A stretch of 64,000 bases of DNA from Acidobacteriota bacterium (GTDB lineage: Bacteria > Acidobacteriota > Blastocatellia > Pyrinomonadales > Pyrinomonadaceae): positions 124,001-188,000 of the forward strand of contig JAFDVK010000012.1 of the NCBI GenBank assembly GCA_018269005.1, read 5' to 3'. Below, one piece after another: positions 17,973 to 26,337 of the stretch; position 1 is the first letter of the stretch; each line of letters starts with the position of its first letter. The notes under the pieces were generated by a model, which was given only the letters and a program-made list of their open reading frames with translations, made no database searches and was not told the origin of the DNA. The translations under genes were made by a program, and so were the position numbers.

Positions 17973-18221
17973 ATGGCGACCCTAACGATCAAAAACCTAC
18001 CGGATGAGGTCTACGCAACATTGAGCGAAACGGCAAAACGCAATCGGCGGAGCATCAATGGCGAGGCGATCTTTCGTCTTGAACGCTCGCTCGACCTGCC
18101 CGTGCGAGAATCGAAAGAAGAAATGCTCGCGAATATTCGCAAGGATCGCAATAAGCTCGCTAAAATGGGCGTCCGTCTGACCGAAAAACTGCTCACCGAA
18201 GGTAAGCGCCACCGCAATTGA
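17973..18221 (+). CDS. FitA/VapB-type ribbon-helix-helix antitoxin
   Basis: 82 residues. The opening MATLTIKNLPDEVYATLSE is the beta-strand and first helix of FitA-like antitoxins, followed by KRNRRSINGEAIFRLE. The C-terminal half is basic and probably wraps the toxin. Its stop codon overlaps the TTG start of the PIN-domain gene. It should neutralise that nuclease and repress the pair's promoter. No clear operator was found in the 60 bases upstream. Confidence 0.85.
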   Translation: MATLTIKNLPDEVYATLSETAKRNRRSINGEAIFRLERSLDLPVRESKEEMLANIRKDRNKLAKMGVRLTEKLLTEGKRHRN

Positions 18222-18616
18222 TCGTCGTTGATACGAACATAATCGCCTATTTGCTGATCGTCGGCGACGATACGCCGTTCGCTGAACGCGTCTTTGTCTT
18301 CGATCCGGAATGGGCGGCGCCGCTTCTTTGGCGATCGGAAATGCGAAATGTGCTTTCGCTCTATTTGCGCCGTTCTGAAATGACGACGGCCGATGCGAAA
18401 CGCGTGATGCAGCGTGCGGAACTGCTCGTCGCCGAGAACGAGTATTCGGTCGATTCCGGCCGTATTCTGGAGCTAGCCAACGCCTCAGGCTGCACGGCGT
18501 ACGACTGTGAATTCATCGCTCTCGCAGAACGCCTCGGCGTGCCACTCGTAACGTCAGACAAGAAACTGCTCGCCTCTTTTCCCGAGATCGCCATACCGAT
18601 ATCGGCCTTCTCATGA
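18218..18616 (+). CDS. VapC-type PIN-domain toxin
   Basis: 132 residues from TTG 18218. PIN acidic residues are visible: MIVVDTNIIAYL (first Asp), LWRSEMRNVLSLYLRR (Glu), YDCEFIALAERLGVPLVTSDKKL (two Asp). The family cuts RNA, most often initiator tRNA or rRNA, when freed from its antitoxin. The pair sits between two xth paralogues with only 7 bases to the second, so the module may share a transcript with the DNA-repair genes. Confidence 0.85.
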   Translation: MIVVDTNIIAYLLIVGDDTPFAERVFVFDPEWAAPLLWRSEMRNVLSLYLRRSEMTTADAKRVMQRAELLVAENEYSVDSGRILELANASGCTAYDCEFIALAERLGVPLVTSDKKLLASFPEIAIPISAFS

Positions 18617-18623
18617 ATAGCTT

Positions 18624-19400
18624 GTGAAGATCGCGACTTGGAACATCAACGGCATTAACTCGCGGCTTGAGCACGTCGTCAAGTGGTCGCTTGCCGTCCG
18701 TCCGGATATTCTTTGTCTGCAGGAAACAAAATGCGTTGACGCGAAATTCCCTGTGTCCAAACTTCAGGCCGCCGGTTACGAATACATCGAATTTTACGGC
18801 GAGAAGTCTTACAACGGCGTCGCGATCCTCTCGAAGATTCCGCTTACCGACATCCGCAAAGGCTTTCCGAAGGACAAGGCCGACGCTCCGACACGTCTGA
18901 TCGAGGCGCGTGCGAACGGCGTTGCGATCGTCTGCTCATACTTCCCGCATGGGACGAAGATCGGAAGCGACAAGTTCCGATTCAAGCTCGATTGGGTCGC
19001 GCACCTCCGCAAATATTTCGACGAGCTGCACGAACGGCAAGACCTCGTTCTCCTCTGCGGAGATACGAACATCACGCCGCACGAAATGGATCTCTGGAAC
19101 GTCCGTTATTGGGCGACGCGCATGCACTTTACCCGCGAGGAACGCGACGTCTTTCTCGACCTGAAACGCTGGGGCTTCGTCGATGTCTTTCGTCAGGTCA
19201 ACGATCAACCCGGCGAATATACCTGGTGGGATACGTTCCGCGAATCTTCTTTCCCGAAGAATCGCGGCCTTCGCCTAGATCACATCTGGGCTTCGGAGCC
19301 GCTAGCCGAATTGTGCACCGATTGCTGGATCGACCGCGAACCTCGCGGTTGGGAACATCCCTCCGACCACGCTCCCGTCATCGCAGAATTTATGATCTGA
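18624..19400 (+). CDS. xth: Exodeoxyribonuclease III, copy 2
   Basis: 258 residues from GTG 18624; the protein starts MKIATWNINGINSRLEHVVK. Catalytic motifs are complete: CLQETK, CSYFPHGTK, LLCGDTNITP, RLDHIW and SDHAPVIAEF. The linker after the metal-binding motif (HEMDLWNVRYW) and the C-terminal region differ from copy 1, so the two probably differ in substrate preference. Its start lies 7 bases after the VapC stop. Confidence 0.9.
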   Translation: MKIATWNINGINSRLEHVVKWSLAVRPDILCLQETKCVDAKFPVSKLQAAGYEYIEFYGEKSYNGVAILSKIPLTDIRKGFPKDKADAPTRLIEARANGVAIVCSYFPHGTKIGSDKFRFKLDWVAHLRKYFDELHERQDLVLLCGDTNITPHEMDLWNVRYWATRMHFTREERDVFLDLKRWGFVDVFRQVNDQPGEYTWWDTFRESSFPKNRGLRLDHIWASEPLAELCTDCWIDREPRGWEHPSDHAPVIAEFMI

Positions 19401-19458
19401 CCTGAAATTGGACATTTCCGCTCGTGCGCCCGTAGAATATAGGTTTGACGGCGGTATT

Positions 19459-19872
19459 ATGGATGTACGAAAGGCATTGTTGATCTTCTTGGGCACAGTC
19501 TGCGTTGGGCTTGGTGTGCTTGGAATGTTCCTGCCGCTGATGCCGACGACGGTCTTCCTGCTGCTTGCAGCCTACTGCTATTCGAAAAGCTCCGAGCGGT
19601 TCCACACATGGCTTCTGAATAACCGCTGGCTCGGCAAATACATCACGACGTACAAATCAGGCCTCGGCATCACGGCTCGCCAGAAATGTACGACGCTCTT
19701 GACGCTATGGGCGTCGATCAGCGTCAGCATCTGGTTCGTCGGCGGAAGATTTTGGGTGACGCTCATTTTACTCGCTGTTGCCATCGGCGTGACGATCCAC
19801 ATCCTTTGGCTCAAGACCTACCGTGCCGAGACCGCGGCCGAACCGCTCGTTGTCCAAGCAGAAGAAGCTTGA
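19459..19872 (+). CDS. DUF454 family (YbaN-like) inner membrane protein
   Basis: About 137 residues from ATG 19459, the only start giving a sensible hydrophobic N-terminus (MDVRKALLIFLGTVCVGLG). The segment GMFLPLMPTTVFLLLAAYCY, followed by KSSERFHTWLLNNRWLGKYI, is the DUF454 signature. Two further hydrophobic helices follow. The family's function is unknown. The frame to 19408 is open but lacks supporting features. It is convergent with the aldehyde dehydrogenase 6 bases later. Confidence 0.82.
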   Translation: MDVRKALLIFLGTVCVGLGVLGMFLPLMPTTVFLLLAAYCYSKSSERFHTWLLNNRWLGKYITTYKSGLGITARQKCTTLLTLWASISVSIWFVGGRFWVTLILLAVAIGVTIHILWLKTYRAETAAEPLVVQAEEA

Positions 19873-19878
19873 ACGCTG

Positions 19879-21429
19879 TCAGTTCTTTTTCCTTAACTCG
19901 AATATTCGCTTAAGCAGTTGCGGCGCAAGCGTAGCTGTCTTTAGGATCGACCCGCTTGCAAATTTTGTGGCAAAACCGCGGAATGTCTTGACGGCGTTGG
20001 CCGAATACGGCATCCACCACGCATCAGGCAATATCGGCAGGAGATTCTCGTGAATGTGCTGCGGTTGGACGAGTTCCATTAAGCCTTCAGCGCCGTGCGT
20101 TCGTCCTCGGCCCGAATTCTTGAAGCCGCCCCACGGAGTCTGCCCGATGCCGTGTGTATAGAGTACCTCGTTGATCGTTACCGTTCCTGCCTCGATCCTT
20201 TCGGCGACACGCCTCGCCTTTCGTCGATCGCCGCTCCAGACGCTCGCCGTCAGCCCGAACTCGCTGTCATTCGCAAGCTCGGTTGCCTCAGCCTCGGTCT
20301 CGAATGTTGCGATCGGCAGCGTCGGGCCGAACGTCTCTTCGCTCATCCCGAGCATCTCGTTCGTCGCTCCGGTGATGACCGTCGGTTCGTAGAAGAGCGT
20401 TTCGTCTTTGCGTCGGCCGCCCGTCTCGATCTTCGCTCCCGCACGCCGAAAATCTTCCACGTGGTCTTCGACGATCTTTATTTGGCGTTCGGACGACATC
20501 GCACCGACCGAAACTTCCTCATCCACGCCGACGCCTTGCCTTAGCGTCATCGTTTCATCGACGATCAGTTTTGTTAGCTTCTCTGCCGCCGCAGCCTCCA
20601 CATACAAGCGTTCGACCGACGAGCAAGATTGTCCCGCGTTGCAGAAAGCACCCCACACGGCGGCCTTTGCCGCCAGAGGAAGATCCGCGTCAGCAAAGAC
20701 GACCATCGGGTCTTTGCCGCCGAGTTCCAGCACGACGGATGTCAGATTCTTTGCCGCGGCCGCTGCGATCTTTCTTCCGGTGGCGACCGAACCGGTGAAC
20801 ATTATCTTGTCCGGTGCGGCCTCAACGAGTGCGGCACCTGTCTCGCCGCCGCCGGTCACGGCCTGAACCGTATCCTTCGGAAAGCCCGCCTTCTCAAAGA
20901 TCTCGACGATCTTCAGCCCGATAAAAGGCGTCAGTTCCGAGGGTTTTATGACGACTGTATTTCCCGCCATCAATGCCATCACGGCCTCGCCGAGCGGGAT
21001 CGAGAAAGGATAGTTCCACGCAGGGATGATCCCGACAACGCCGAGCGGATGATAGACGACCTTCGACGAGCGGCCAAGCAGCGCGTAAAGCCCGATGCTG
21101 ATCTTCCGCGGAGCAAGAAGCTTTTCGGCATTGCGGGCAAAATGCTGCATAAGGTCGAGCACCGGTGCGATCTCCATCGACAGAGCTTCGGCGACCGGCT
21201 TGCCCGATTCGCGCGAGATGAGGTTCGCGACCGACTCCATTTCAGCAAGGAGGACTTCTCTTGCGGCCATTACGAGGCGTTTCCGCTCGGCAAACGATGT
21301 TGTTTTCCAAACCGCAAATGCCGTACGCCCGCGTTCCACCGTCGCCGCCACATCCGCCGGACCCGTTACTTCTAACGTCCCGATCTCTTCGCCCGTTGCC
21401 GGGTCGAACGATGTCAATTTATCCGTCAT
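19879..21429 (-). CDS. Aldehyde dehydrogenase (NAD(P)-dependent)
   Basis: 516 residues. The active-site Glu is in VLELGGKDP (near residue 235), and the nucleophilic Cys is in FCNAGQSCSS (near 269). The nucleotide-binding IIPAWNYPFSIPLGEAV and the FTGSVATGRKI segment are intact. The C-terminus carries an extra hydrophobic/basic tail of about 40 residues (LPDAWWMPYSANAV and onward), as in membrane-associated fatty aldehyde dehydrogenases of the ALDH3/YwdH type. It oxidises aldehydes to acids; the substrate is unknown. It is divergent from an Lrp-type regulator that may control it. Confidence 0.9.
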   Translation of the reverse strand: MTDKLTSFDPATGEEIGTLEVTGPADVAATVERGRTAFAVWKTTSFAERKRLVMAAREVLLAEMESVANLISRESGKPVAEALSMEIAPVLDLMQHFARNAEKLLAPRKISIGLYALLGRSSKVVYHPLGVVGIIPAWNYPFSIPLGEAVMALMAGNTVVIKPSELTPFIGLKIVEIFEKAGFPKDTVQAVTGGGETGAALVEAAPDKIMFTGSVATGRKIAAAAAKNLTSVVLELGGKDPMVVFADADLPLAAKAAVWGAFCNAGQSCSSVERLYVEAAAAEKLTKLIVDETMTLRQGVGVDEEVSVGAMSSERQIKIVEDHVEDFRRAGAKIETGGRRKDETLFYEPTVITGATNEMLGMSEETFGPTLPIATFETEAEATELANDSEFGLTASVWSGDRRKARRVAERIEAGTVTINEVLYTHGIGQTPWGGFKNSGRGRTHGAEGLMELVQPQHIHENLLPILPDAWWMPYSANAVKTFRGFATKFASGSILKTATLAPQLLKRIFELRKKN

Positions 21430-21474
21430 TGACCGTATTGTTTCACACTTTCCGCTGATAGTGAAAGATTCTTG

Positions 21475-21503
21475 TTGACAGCGTCGTTGCCATTGATTAT
21501 TCT
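21475..21503 (+). promoter_or_regulatory. Sigma-70-type promoter of the Lrp/AsnC gene
   Basis: TTGACA at 21475-21480 and TATTCT at 21498-21503 are separated by 17 bases. Transcription would start near 21510, about 15 bases before the ATG. The imperfect inverted TTTCAC/GTGAAA pair in the same divergent gap is a possible regulator site. Confidence 0.7.
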
Positions 21504-21524
21504 GTATTTCGAGGCAATGACCGA

Positions 21525-22022
21525 ATGATTGACGTAATTGACAGGCAGATCGTGAGTATTATTCAGGAAGATGCCCGCATTTCAAATGCAGATATCGCGC
21601 GGAAGGTCGGCCTCGCTCCGTCCGCCGTTCTTGAACGCGTACGAAAGCTTGAAGAACGCGGCATCATCCAGGGCTTTGAGACCCGTATTGACCACCGTCA
21701 GTTCGGCCTCGGGATGCTCGCTTTTGTTTTTGTGAAGAGCCGCGAATGCGGCGACGGAACCGACATCGAGCTTGCGAAGATCCCGGAGGTCCTCGAGATA
21801 CACGATGTAGCTGGTGAGGATTCGTTTCTCCTGAAGGTACGTGCCGACAGTCCCGAGGGCCTCGCGAAGCTTCTTCGCGAAAAGATCAAGGCCGTTCAGA
21901 CGGTTCTCTCGACACGGACTACGGTCGTGCTCGAAACGATAAAGGAAACTTCATCCGTGCGCATCTCATCCGACGCGCCGGCGAAAGGCAAGAGCGCAAA
22001 GGCGGCAAAGAAAGGGAAATGA
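21525..22022 (+). CDS. Lrp/AsnC family transcriptional regulator
   Basis: 165 residues. N-terminal helix-turn-helix: IIQEDARISNADIARKVGLA followed by SAVLERVRKLEERGIIQGF, the standard Lrp pattern. The C-terminal RAM domain (AFVFVKSREC ... VLEIHDVAGEDSFLLKVRA) binds amino acids or related effectors. The last 25 residues are a basic tail rich in Lys and Ala. It overlaps the downstream DMT exporter by 4 bases, so it may regulate an amino-acid-like export function, the classic Lrp-EamA pairing. Confidence 0.88.
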   Translation: MIDVIDRQIVSIIQEDARISNADIARKVGLAPSAVLERVRKLEERGIIQGFETRIDHRQFGLGMLAFVFVKSRECGDGTDIELAKIPEVLEIHDVAGEDSFLLKVRADSPEGLAKLLREKIKAVQTVLSTRTTVVLETIKETSSVRISSDAPAKGKSAKAAKKGK

Positions 22023-23038
22023 CCGAGAAGATCAAAAAAATATTCAGCACGCGGCAGATGGTGTATCTCGTTGCGGCCTTTGCTGCCGTTTATATCCTCT
22101 GGGGTTCGACCTATCTCGCAATTCGTTATGCGATCGAGACGCTGCCGCCGCTACTCATGGCGAGCGCGCGATTCCTTGTTTCCGGCGCGATCCTCTTTGC
22201 CATCGCACGCTTTAGCCGCGATTACGAACGCCCGACCGCAAAACATTGGCGCACGAGCCTGATCGTCGGCACACTTCTTCTATTGGGCGGCAACGGCGGC
22301 GTTGTGCTTGCCGAAAAATATGTTTCGTCGAGCGTGGCTGCGCTGCTCGTGGCGTCCGAACCTTTCTGGGTCGTGCTCCTCAGTTGGCTCTGGCTAAAGA
22401 ATGCGCGTCCGACGTTGCGTATGACGCTTGGCCTGATCGTCGGATTTTTCGGCGTCGCTCTTCTCATCGGCGGAAATCTTCATTCGCTCTCGGGTGACGG
22501 CTCTTCGACAGGCATACTTGCGATGGTGCTTCTCCTGATCGCGACGCTCTCATGGGCGGTCGGTTCGCTTTATGGATTGAAAGCGCCGGTTCCGAAGTCT
22601 GCGATCCTGACGGCAGGAATGCAAATGCTTGCCGGCGGAACGGTCCTCGGCGTGGTCGGAACACTTCGCGGCGAGGCGACGACGTTCGATCCTTCGCAGG
22701 TCTCGTCGGCATCGCTCTGGGGCCTTGCATATCTGATCGTATTCGGTGCGATCATCGGCTACACGGCGTACAGCTGGCTATTGAAGAACACGAAACCCGA
22801 AATGGTCGCAACCTACGCCTATGTGAACCCGATGATCGCAGTCCTTCTCGGCTGGTTCATCGCGGGCGAAAGCCTTACGCCGACGATGCTTGTCGGTGCC
22901 GCGATCGTCGTGGGCTCTGTGGCATTGATAACGTCAAAGGAGAAATCGGACGATCCAAATATCGAGGAACCTGTTACAGAAACTCCGCCGATGGTGTTCG
23001 CCCCGCAGCACGAATGTGCTCAAGCCGCATCCGCGTAA
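22019..23038 (+). CDS. EamA/DMT-family transporter (YedA/RhaT-like)
   Basis: 339 residues with about ten transmembrane helices in two EamA repeats. The first includes YILWGSTYLAIRYAIETLPP and SARFLVSGAILF; the second has GTLRGEATTFDPSQV and AYSWLLKNTKPEMVATYAYVNP, followed by the closing helix with IVVGSVALIT. The start overlaps the regulator stop (ATGA). Family members export amino acids or metabolites; the substrate is not deducible. Confidence 0.9.
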   Translation: MTEKIKKIFSTRQMVYLVAAFAAVYILWGSTYLAIRYAIETLPPLLMASARFLVSGAILFAIARFSRDYERPTAKHWRTSLIVGTLLLLGGNGGVVLAEKYVSSSVAALLVASEPFWVVLLSWLWLKNARPTLRMTLGLIVGFFGVALLIGGNLHSLSGDGSSTGILAMVLLLIATLSWAVGSLYGLKAPVPKSAILTAGMQMLAGGTVLGVVGTLRGEATTFDPSQVSSASLWGLAYLIVFGAIIGYTAYSWLLKNTKPEMVATYAYVNPMIAVLLGWFIAGESLTPTMLVGAAIVVGSVALITSKEKSDDPNIEEPVTETPPMVFAPQHECAQAASA

Positions 23039-23069
23039 AGAAACTAGCTGACAGCTATCGCCTTAACTT

Positions 23070-25022
23070 CTACTTTCCAACGGAGCGTTCGATGACTGCA
23101 TAAGCGGCATCGAGCGCTTCTTGCAGTTTGGCGACTTCGGGGCCGCCGCCTTCTGCCATATCGGGTTTGCCGCCGCCTTTGCCGCCAAGGATCGGAGCGA
23201 TCTCGCGAATGATATCGCCTGCCTTCACTTTGTTCGTCAGATCGCTCGAAACGCGAACAATCAAGCCGGCCTTTGATTCATCGCGTCGGCCGATGATGAC
23301 CACACCGCTCTTCAACCGGGCAAGCAGCGTGTCAGAAAGCTGACGCGTGCCGTTCGCGTCGATGTCCTCGACAATCTTTGCAAGTACCTTGATGCCGGCG
23401 ACATCGCGGGCCTCGTCGTTTCCCTCGCCTGCCGAGCCTGCTCCGGTCGCGATCTTCAGACGAAGGTCGTCGATCTCCTTGCGCGATTTCTTGAGGTCAT
23501 CCTGCAGACGTTCGATCGCATGCGCGAGGTTATCACGCTGCGTCTTCAGCACGCCGAGCGATGCATCGATGAGGCGCTCGTCCTCGCGGAAACGGTTGAA
23601 GGCGTCAAAGCCCGTGATCGCCCTGATACGTCGCACGCCGGACGCGATTGCTTCGTCCGAAATGATCTTGAATGAGCCGATATCGCCCGTCGCCCGTACG
23701 TGTGTTCCGCCGCAAAGCTCCCGCGAGAACTCGCCGTTGCCGACGCTCAGGACGCGCACCTCAGCGCCGTATTTCTCGCCGAACATCGCGACCGCACCGG
23801 AACGCATCGCGTCCTCGATCTTCATTAGGTCCGTCGTAACCGGTTCATTCTGAAGGATATAGCGGTTCACGAGATCTTCCGTCTCGGCGATCTCGTCCGC
23901 GGTCATCGGCTGATAATGTGCAAAATCGAACCGCAGATAATTCGGCGCAACGACCGAGCCGGCCTGCTTCACATGCGAACCCAAAACCTCTTTCAAGGCC
24001 GCGTGCAGGAGGTGCGTTGCCGTGTGATTTCGCCTCGCGGCATCGCGTTTTGCGACATCGACAAATGCGGACACGCGGTCGCCGATCTTGATCGAACCCT
24101 TTTCGACCTTCACCTTGTGAACGATCAGCCCAGCGACCGGCGAATAGGTATCTGAGACGCTCGCTTTCAAGCTCCCCTCCTTACGAAGGAGGGGTGCGGC
24201 TTCAGCCGCGGGGTGGTTCTCTCGCGGCATCTCACTCCCGCCAACGATTACACCGACATCTCCCACCTGTCCGCCCGATTCGGCATAGAACGGCGTGCTG
24301 TCGAGAATGACGCTGCCTTGTTCGCCAGCCGTCAATCCATCGAGCCGCTTGTCGCCGTCAAGTATCGCAACGACCTTTGCATCCGCGAACTCGGTCGTCT
24401 CGTAGCCGTGAAAGACGTTCTTGCCCGTCTTTTCGAGAACCTCCGCATAAACCGGTGAGACCTCGCTCTTTCGCTCGGTCTTCCCGATGCCCGACTGCTT
24501 TTGCAATTCTTGAAGTGCCTGGTCAAAACGCTCGTTAAAAGTTTCTTCTTCGAACTCGATGCCTTTTTCTTCTAGAAAAACTCGGATCAGATCACGCGGA
24601 GTACCGAACGTATCGTAAAGCTTTGCGATCGAAGCAAACAGTTCGTCGTTCTTTGCCGTCGCCACCGTCACACCGAGTTCGTTCAGTTTCGCAAGGCCAA
24701 CGACCATCGTCGTCCCAAAACGCTGCTCTTCGAGCTTGACCATCTTAGCGATGAAATCCCTTTGGGTTTCGAGCTCGGGGAATGCGCCGTGCATCTTATC
24801 GACGACGGCATCGCAAACTTTGTAGAAAAATGCGTCGGTCTGCCCAAGATGCTCGCGGCCGTGGTAGATCGCACGCCGCATTATCTTGCGAAGCACGTAA
24901 TTTCGGCCTTCGTTGCCGGGAAGTATGCCGTCGGCGATCGCAAAAGCCGTCGCCCTCGCGTGGTCGGCGATCACGCGGCAGGCAAATTGCTGAGTTTCTG
25001 AAAGGTCTTCGTAAGCGGCCAT
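23070..25022 (-). CDS. alaS: Alanyl-tRNA synthetase-like protein lacking the catalytic domain
   Basis: 650 residues; normal AlaRS has about 875. It begins MAAYEDLSETQQFACRVIAD, entering the family in the tRNA-recognition helices, so class II motifs 1-3 are absent. What remains is intact: SNEGR-like PGNEGRNYVLRKIMRRA, the TPFYAESGGQVGD segment, the editing zinc site NHTATHLLH (333-337) with CGGTH (437-441), a coiled coil, and the C-Ala tail GGKGGGKPDMAEGGG. An in-frame TAA sits six codons upstream, and the adjacent DNA encodes a coherent rightward hydrolase, so the missing part is not next door. Residues 265-285 are encoded by an inserted hairpin repeat. It may be the editing half of a split enzyme, a free-standing editing factor, or a truncated remnant. 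No SD is visible; TACAAT lies about 10 bases before the ATG. Confidence 0.85.
   Translation of the reverse strand: MAAYEDLSETQQFACRVIADHARATAFAIADGILPGNEGRNYVLRKIMRRAIYHGREHLGQTDAFFYKVCDAVVDKMHGAFPELETQRDFIAKMVKLEEQRFGTTMVVGLAKLNELGVTVATAKNDELFASIAKLYDTFGTPRDLIRVFLEEKGIEFEEETFNERFDQALQELQKQSGIGKTERKSEVSPVYAEVLEKTGKNVFHGYETTEFADAKVVAILDGDKRLDGLTAGEQGSVILDSTPFYAESGGQVGDVGVIVGGSEMPRENHPAAEAAPLLRKEGSLKASVSDTYSPVAGLIVHKVKVEKGSIKIGDRVSAFVDVAKRDAARRNHTATHLLHAALKEVLGSHVKQAGSVVAPNYLRFDFAHYQPMTADEIAETEDLVNRYILQNEPVTTDLMKIEDAMRSGAVAMFGEKYGAEVRVLSVGNGEFSRELCGGTHVRATGDIGSFKIISDEAIASGVRRIRAITGFDAFNRFREDERLIDASLGVLKTQRDNLAHAIERLQDDLKKSRKEIDDLRLKIATGAGSAGEGNDEARDVAGIKVLAKIVEDIDANGTRQLSDTLLARLKSGVVIIGRRDESKAGLIVRVSSDLTNKVKAGDIIREIAPILGGKGGGKPDMAEGGGPEVAKLQEALDAAYAVIERSVGK
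24171..24227. repeat. REP-like double hairpin inserted in frame within alaS
   Basis: Two adjacent stems: CCCCTCCTT/AAGGAGGGG (24174-24194, loop ACG) and GCGGCT/AGCCGC (24196-24209), followed by GGGGTGGTTCTCTCGCGG. A second, reverse-oriented copy with the same order of blocks lies at 59133-59200 in a gene-free region. In alaS it adds about 21 residues without breaking the frame. Confidence 0.85.
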
Positions 25023-25117
25023 AAAATTTCTATTGTATTACAGCCGCAAACGTGAGTGTTAGCGTGAGGCTTTCCACTTTTTTAAACTGTCGAGACTGTG
25101 CTAGATTCGGCGTTATA

Positions 25118-26299
25118 ATGATACTCAAAGCTGCCATCGCCGTGTTGTTGATCGTTCTGTCTGTCGATGTTTTCGCGCAAGACCCAAGGTCCACCGCCGA
25201 ACTCGCATCGTTCGGTGATCTTTTTCAAAAGGAATGCCGAGATTCGGGCGTCGTTGGGGCTAGTTTCCTCTTGATAGATAGGGGCCGCATCGCCGCAGAG
25301 AGGCATTTCGGCACGATGGAGAAAGGCAAAACTGAACCTGTCTCTGACGATACGATCTATCATTGGGCGTCAAACACAAAGCCCTTTACGGGCATCGCGA
25401 TAATGCAGCTTCGCGACCGCGGCCTTCTGAAACTCGACGACCCCGTAACGAAATATCTGCCCGAGCTGCGTGCTGTGCATAACCGCTTCGGTTCGATGGA
25501 CGCCATAACGATCCGCATGCTGATGACGCATTCGGCAGGATTTCGGAATCCGACGTGGCCGTGGGATAAGGGTGAGACATGGGAGCCGTTCGAACCTACC
25601 GAATATTCACAGCTAGTGGCGATGTTCCCATATACCGAAATACTGTTCAAACCCGGATCGAAATTCAGCTATTCGAACCTCGGTATCATATTTCTCGGCC
25701 GTATCATTGAGAATCTCTCGGGCGAAGACTACGAAGTCTATATTGACAAGAACATCCTAAGGCCGCTCGAGATGTATCACACATATTTTGATGCGACGCC
25801 GCCGTACTTGCTCAAGCACCGGCCGCACAGCTATTACATCGAGAACGGAAAACTCACGCAGGCTCGCTTCGATGCGAACACCGGCATCACCGTCTCAAAC
25901 GGCGGACTTAACGCACCGCTAGCGGACATGGTCAAGTATTTGAAATTTCTCCTTGGAGATCCGGCCCAGCGTGATGCCTACAACGGAGTTTTAGCGCGCA
26001 CGTCGCTTGAAGAGATGTGGCGGCCCGAACTTCCGACGACCGTGGATGCGAACGGCAATACCGGGTTTACGACGGATATTGGATTGATCTTTTTCGTTGA
26101 TAAAACACTCGGGCGGCGTCACCTCGGCCACGGCGGTGATCAAAACGGCTTTATCAGCTACATCGACTTCGACCCCGACCAGCGCAAGGCCGCGGTAATC
26201 GTCTTCAACACCAACATCATCTATCCTGAAGGCACTCCGCCCGAAAATGACGTCGTCTCAAGGCTTAGGAAAGGCGTGCGAAAACTCTTTGCCAATTGA
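25118..26299 (+). CDS. Serine hydrolase, class C beta-lactamase/esterase family, exported
   Basis: About 393 residues from ATG 25118, which opens a signal peptide (MILKAAIAVLLIVLSVDVFA). The upstream frame to 25052 lacks one. The catalytic tetrad is visible: ASNTK (Ser-x-x-Lys), YSNLG (Tyr-x-Asn) and HLGHGGDQNG in the place of the KTG/HxG triad. The surrounding LDDPVTKYLPEL and RMLMTHSAGF are typical of the family. Substrates range from beta-lactams to peptides and esters; resistance should not be assumed. It is divergent from the alaS-like gene. Confidence 0.9.
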   Translation: MILKAAIAVLLIVLSVDVFAQDPRSTAELASFGDLFQKECRDSGVVGASFLLIDRGRIAAERHFGTMEKGKTEPVSDDTIYHWASNTKPFTGIAIMQLRDRGLLKLDDPVTKYLPELRAVHNRFGSMDAITIRMLMTHSAGFRNPTWPWDKGETWEPFEPTEYSQLVAMFPYTEILFKPGSKFSYSNLGIIFLGRIIENLSGEDYEVYIDKNILRPLEMYHTYFDATPPYLLKHRPHSYYIENGKLTQARFDANTGITVSNGGLNAPLADMVKYLKFLLGDPAQRDAYNGVLARTSLEEMWRPELPTTVDANGNTGFTTDIGLIFFVDKTLGRRHLGHGGDQNGFISYIDFDPDQRKAAVIVFNTNIIYPEGTPPENDVVSRLRKGVRKLFAN

Positions 26300-26337
26300 T
26301 CGTTCTACCCGGGGGCCGCTAGGACTCGCCGGCCAAA

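Noticed and set aside
20629..21375. Rightward 248-residue frame
   Set aside because: Shadow of the aldehyde dehydrogenase, whose catalytic motifs are intact on the minus strand.
25023..25117. Missing alaS N-terminus hidden upstream by a frameshift
   Set aside because: The upstream space is only 95 bases with an in-frame stop, and beyond it lies an intact divergent hydrolase with a signal peptide and catalytic motifs.
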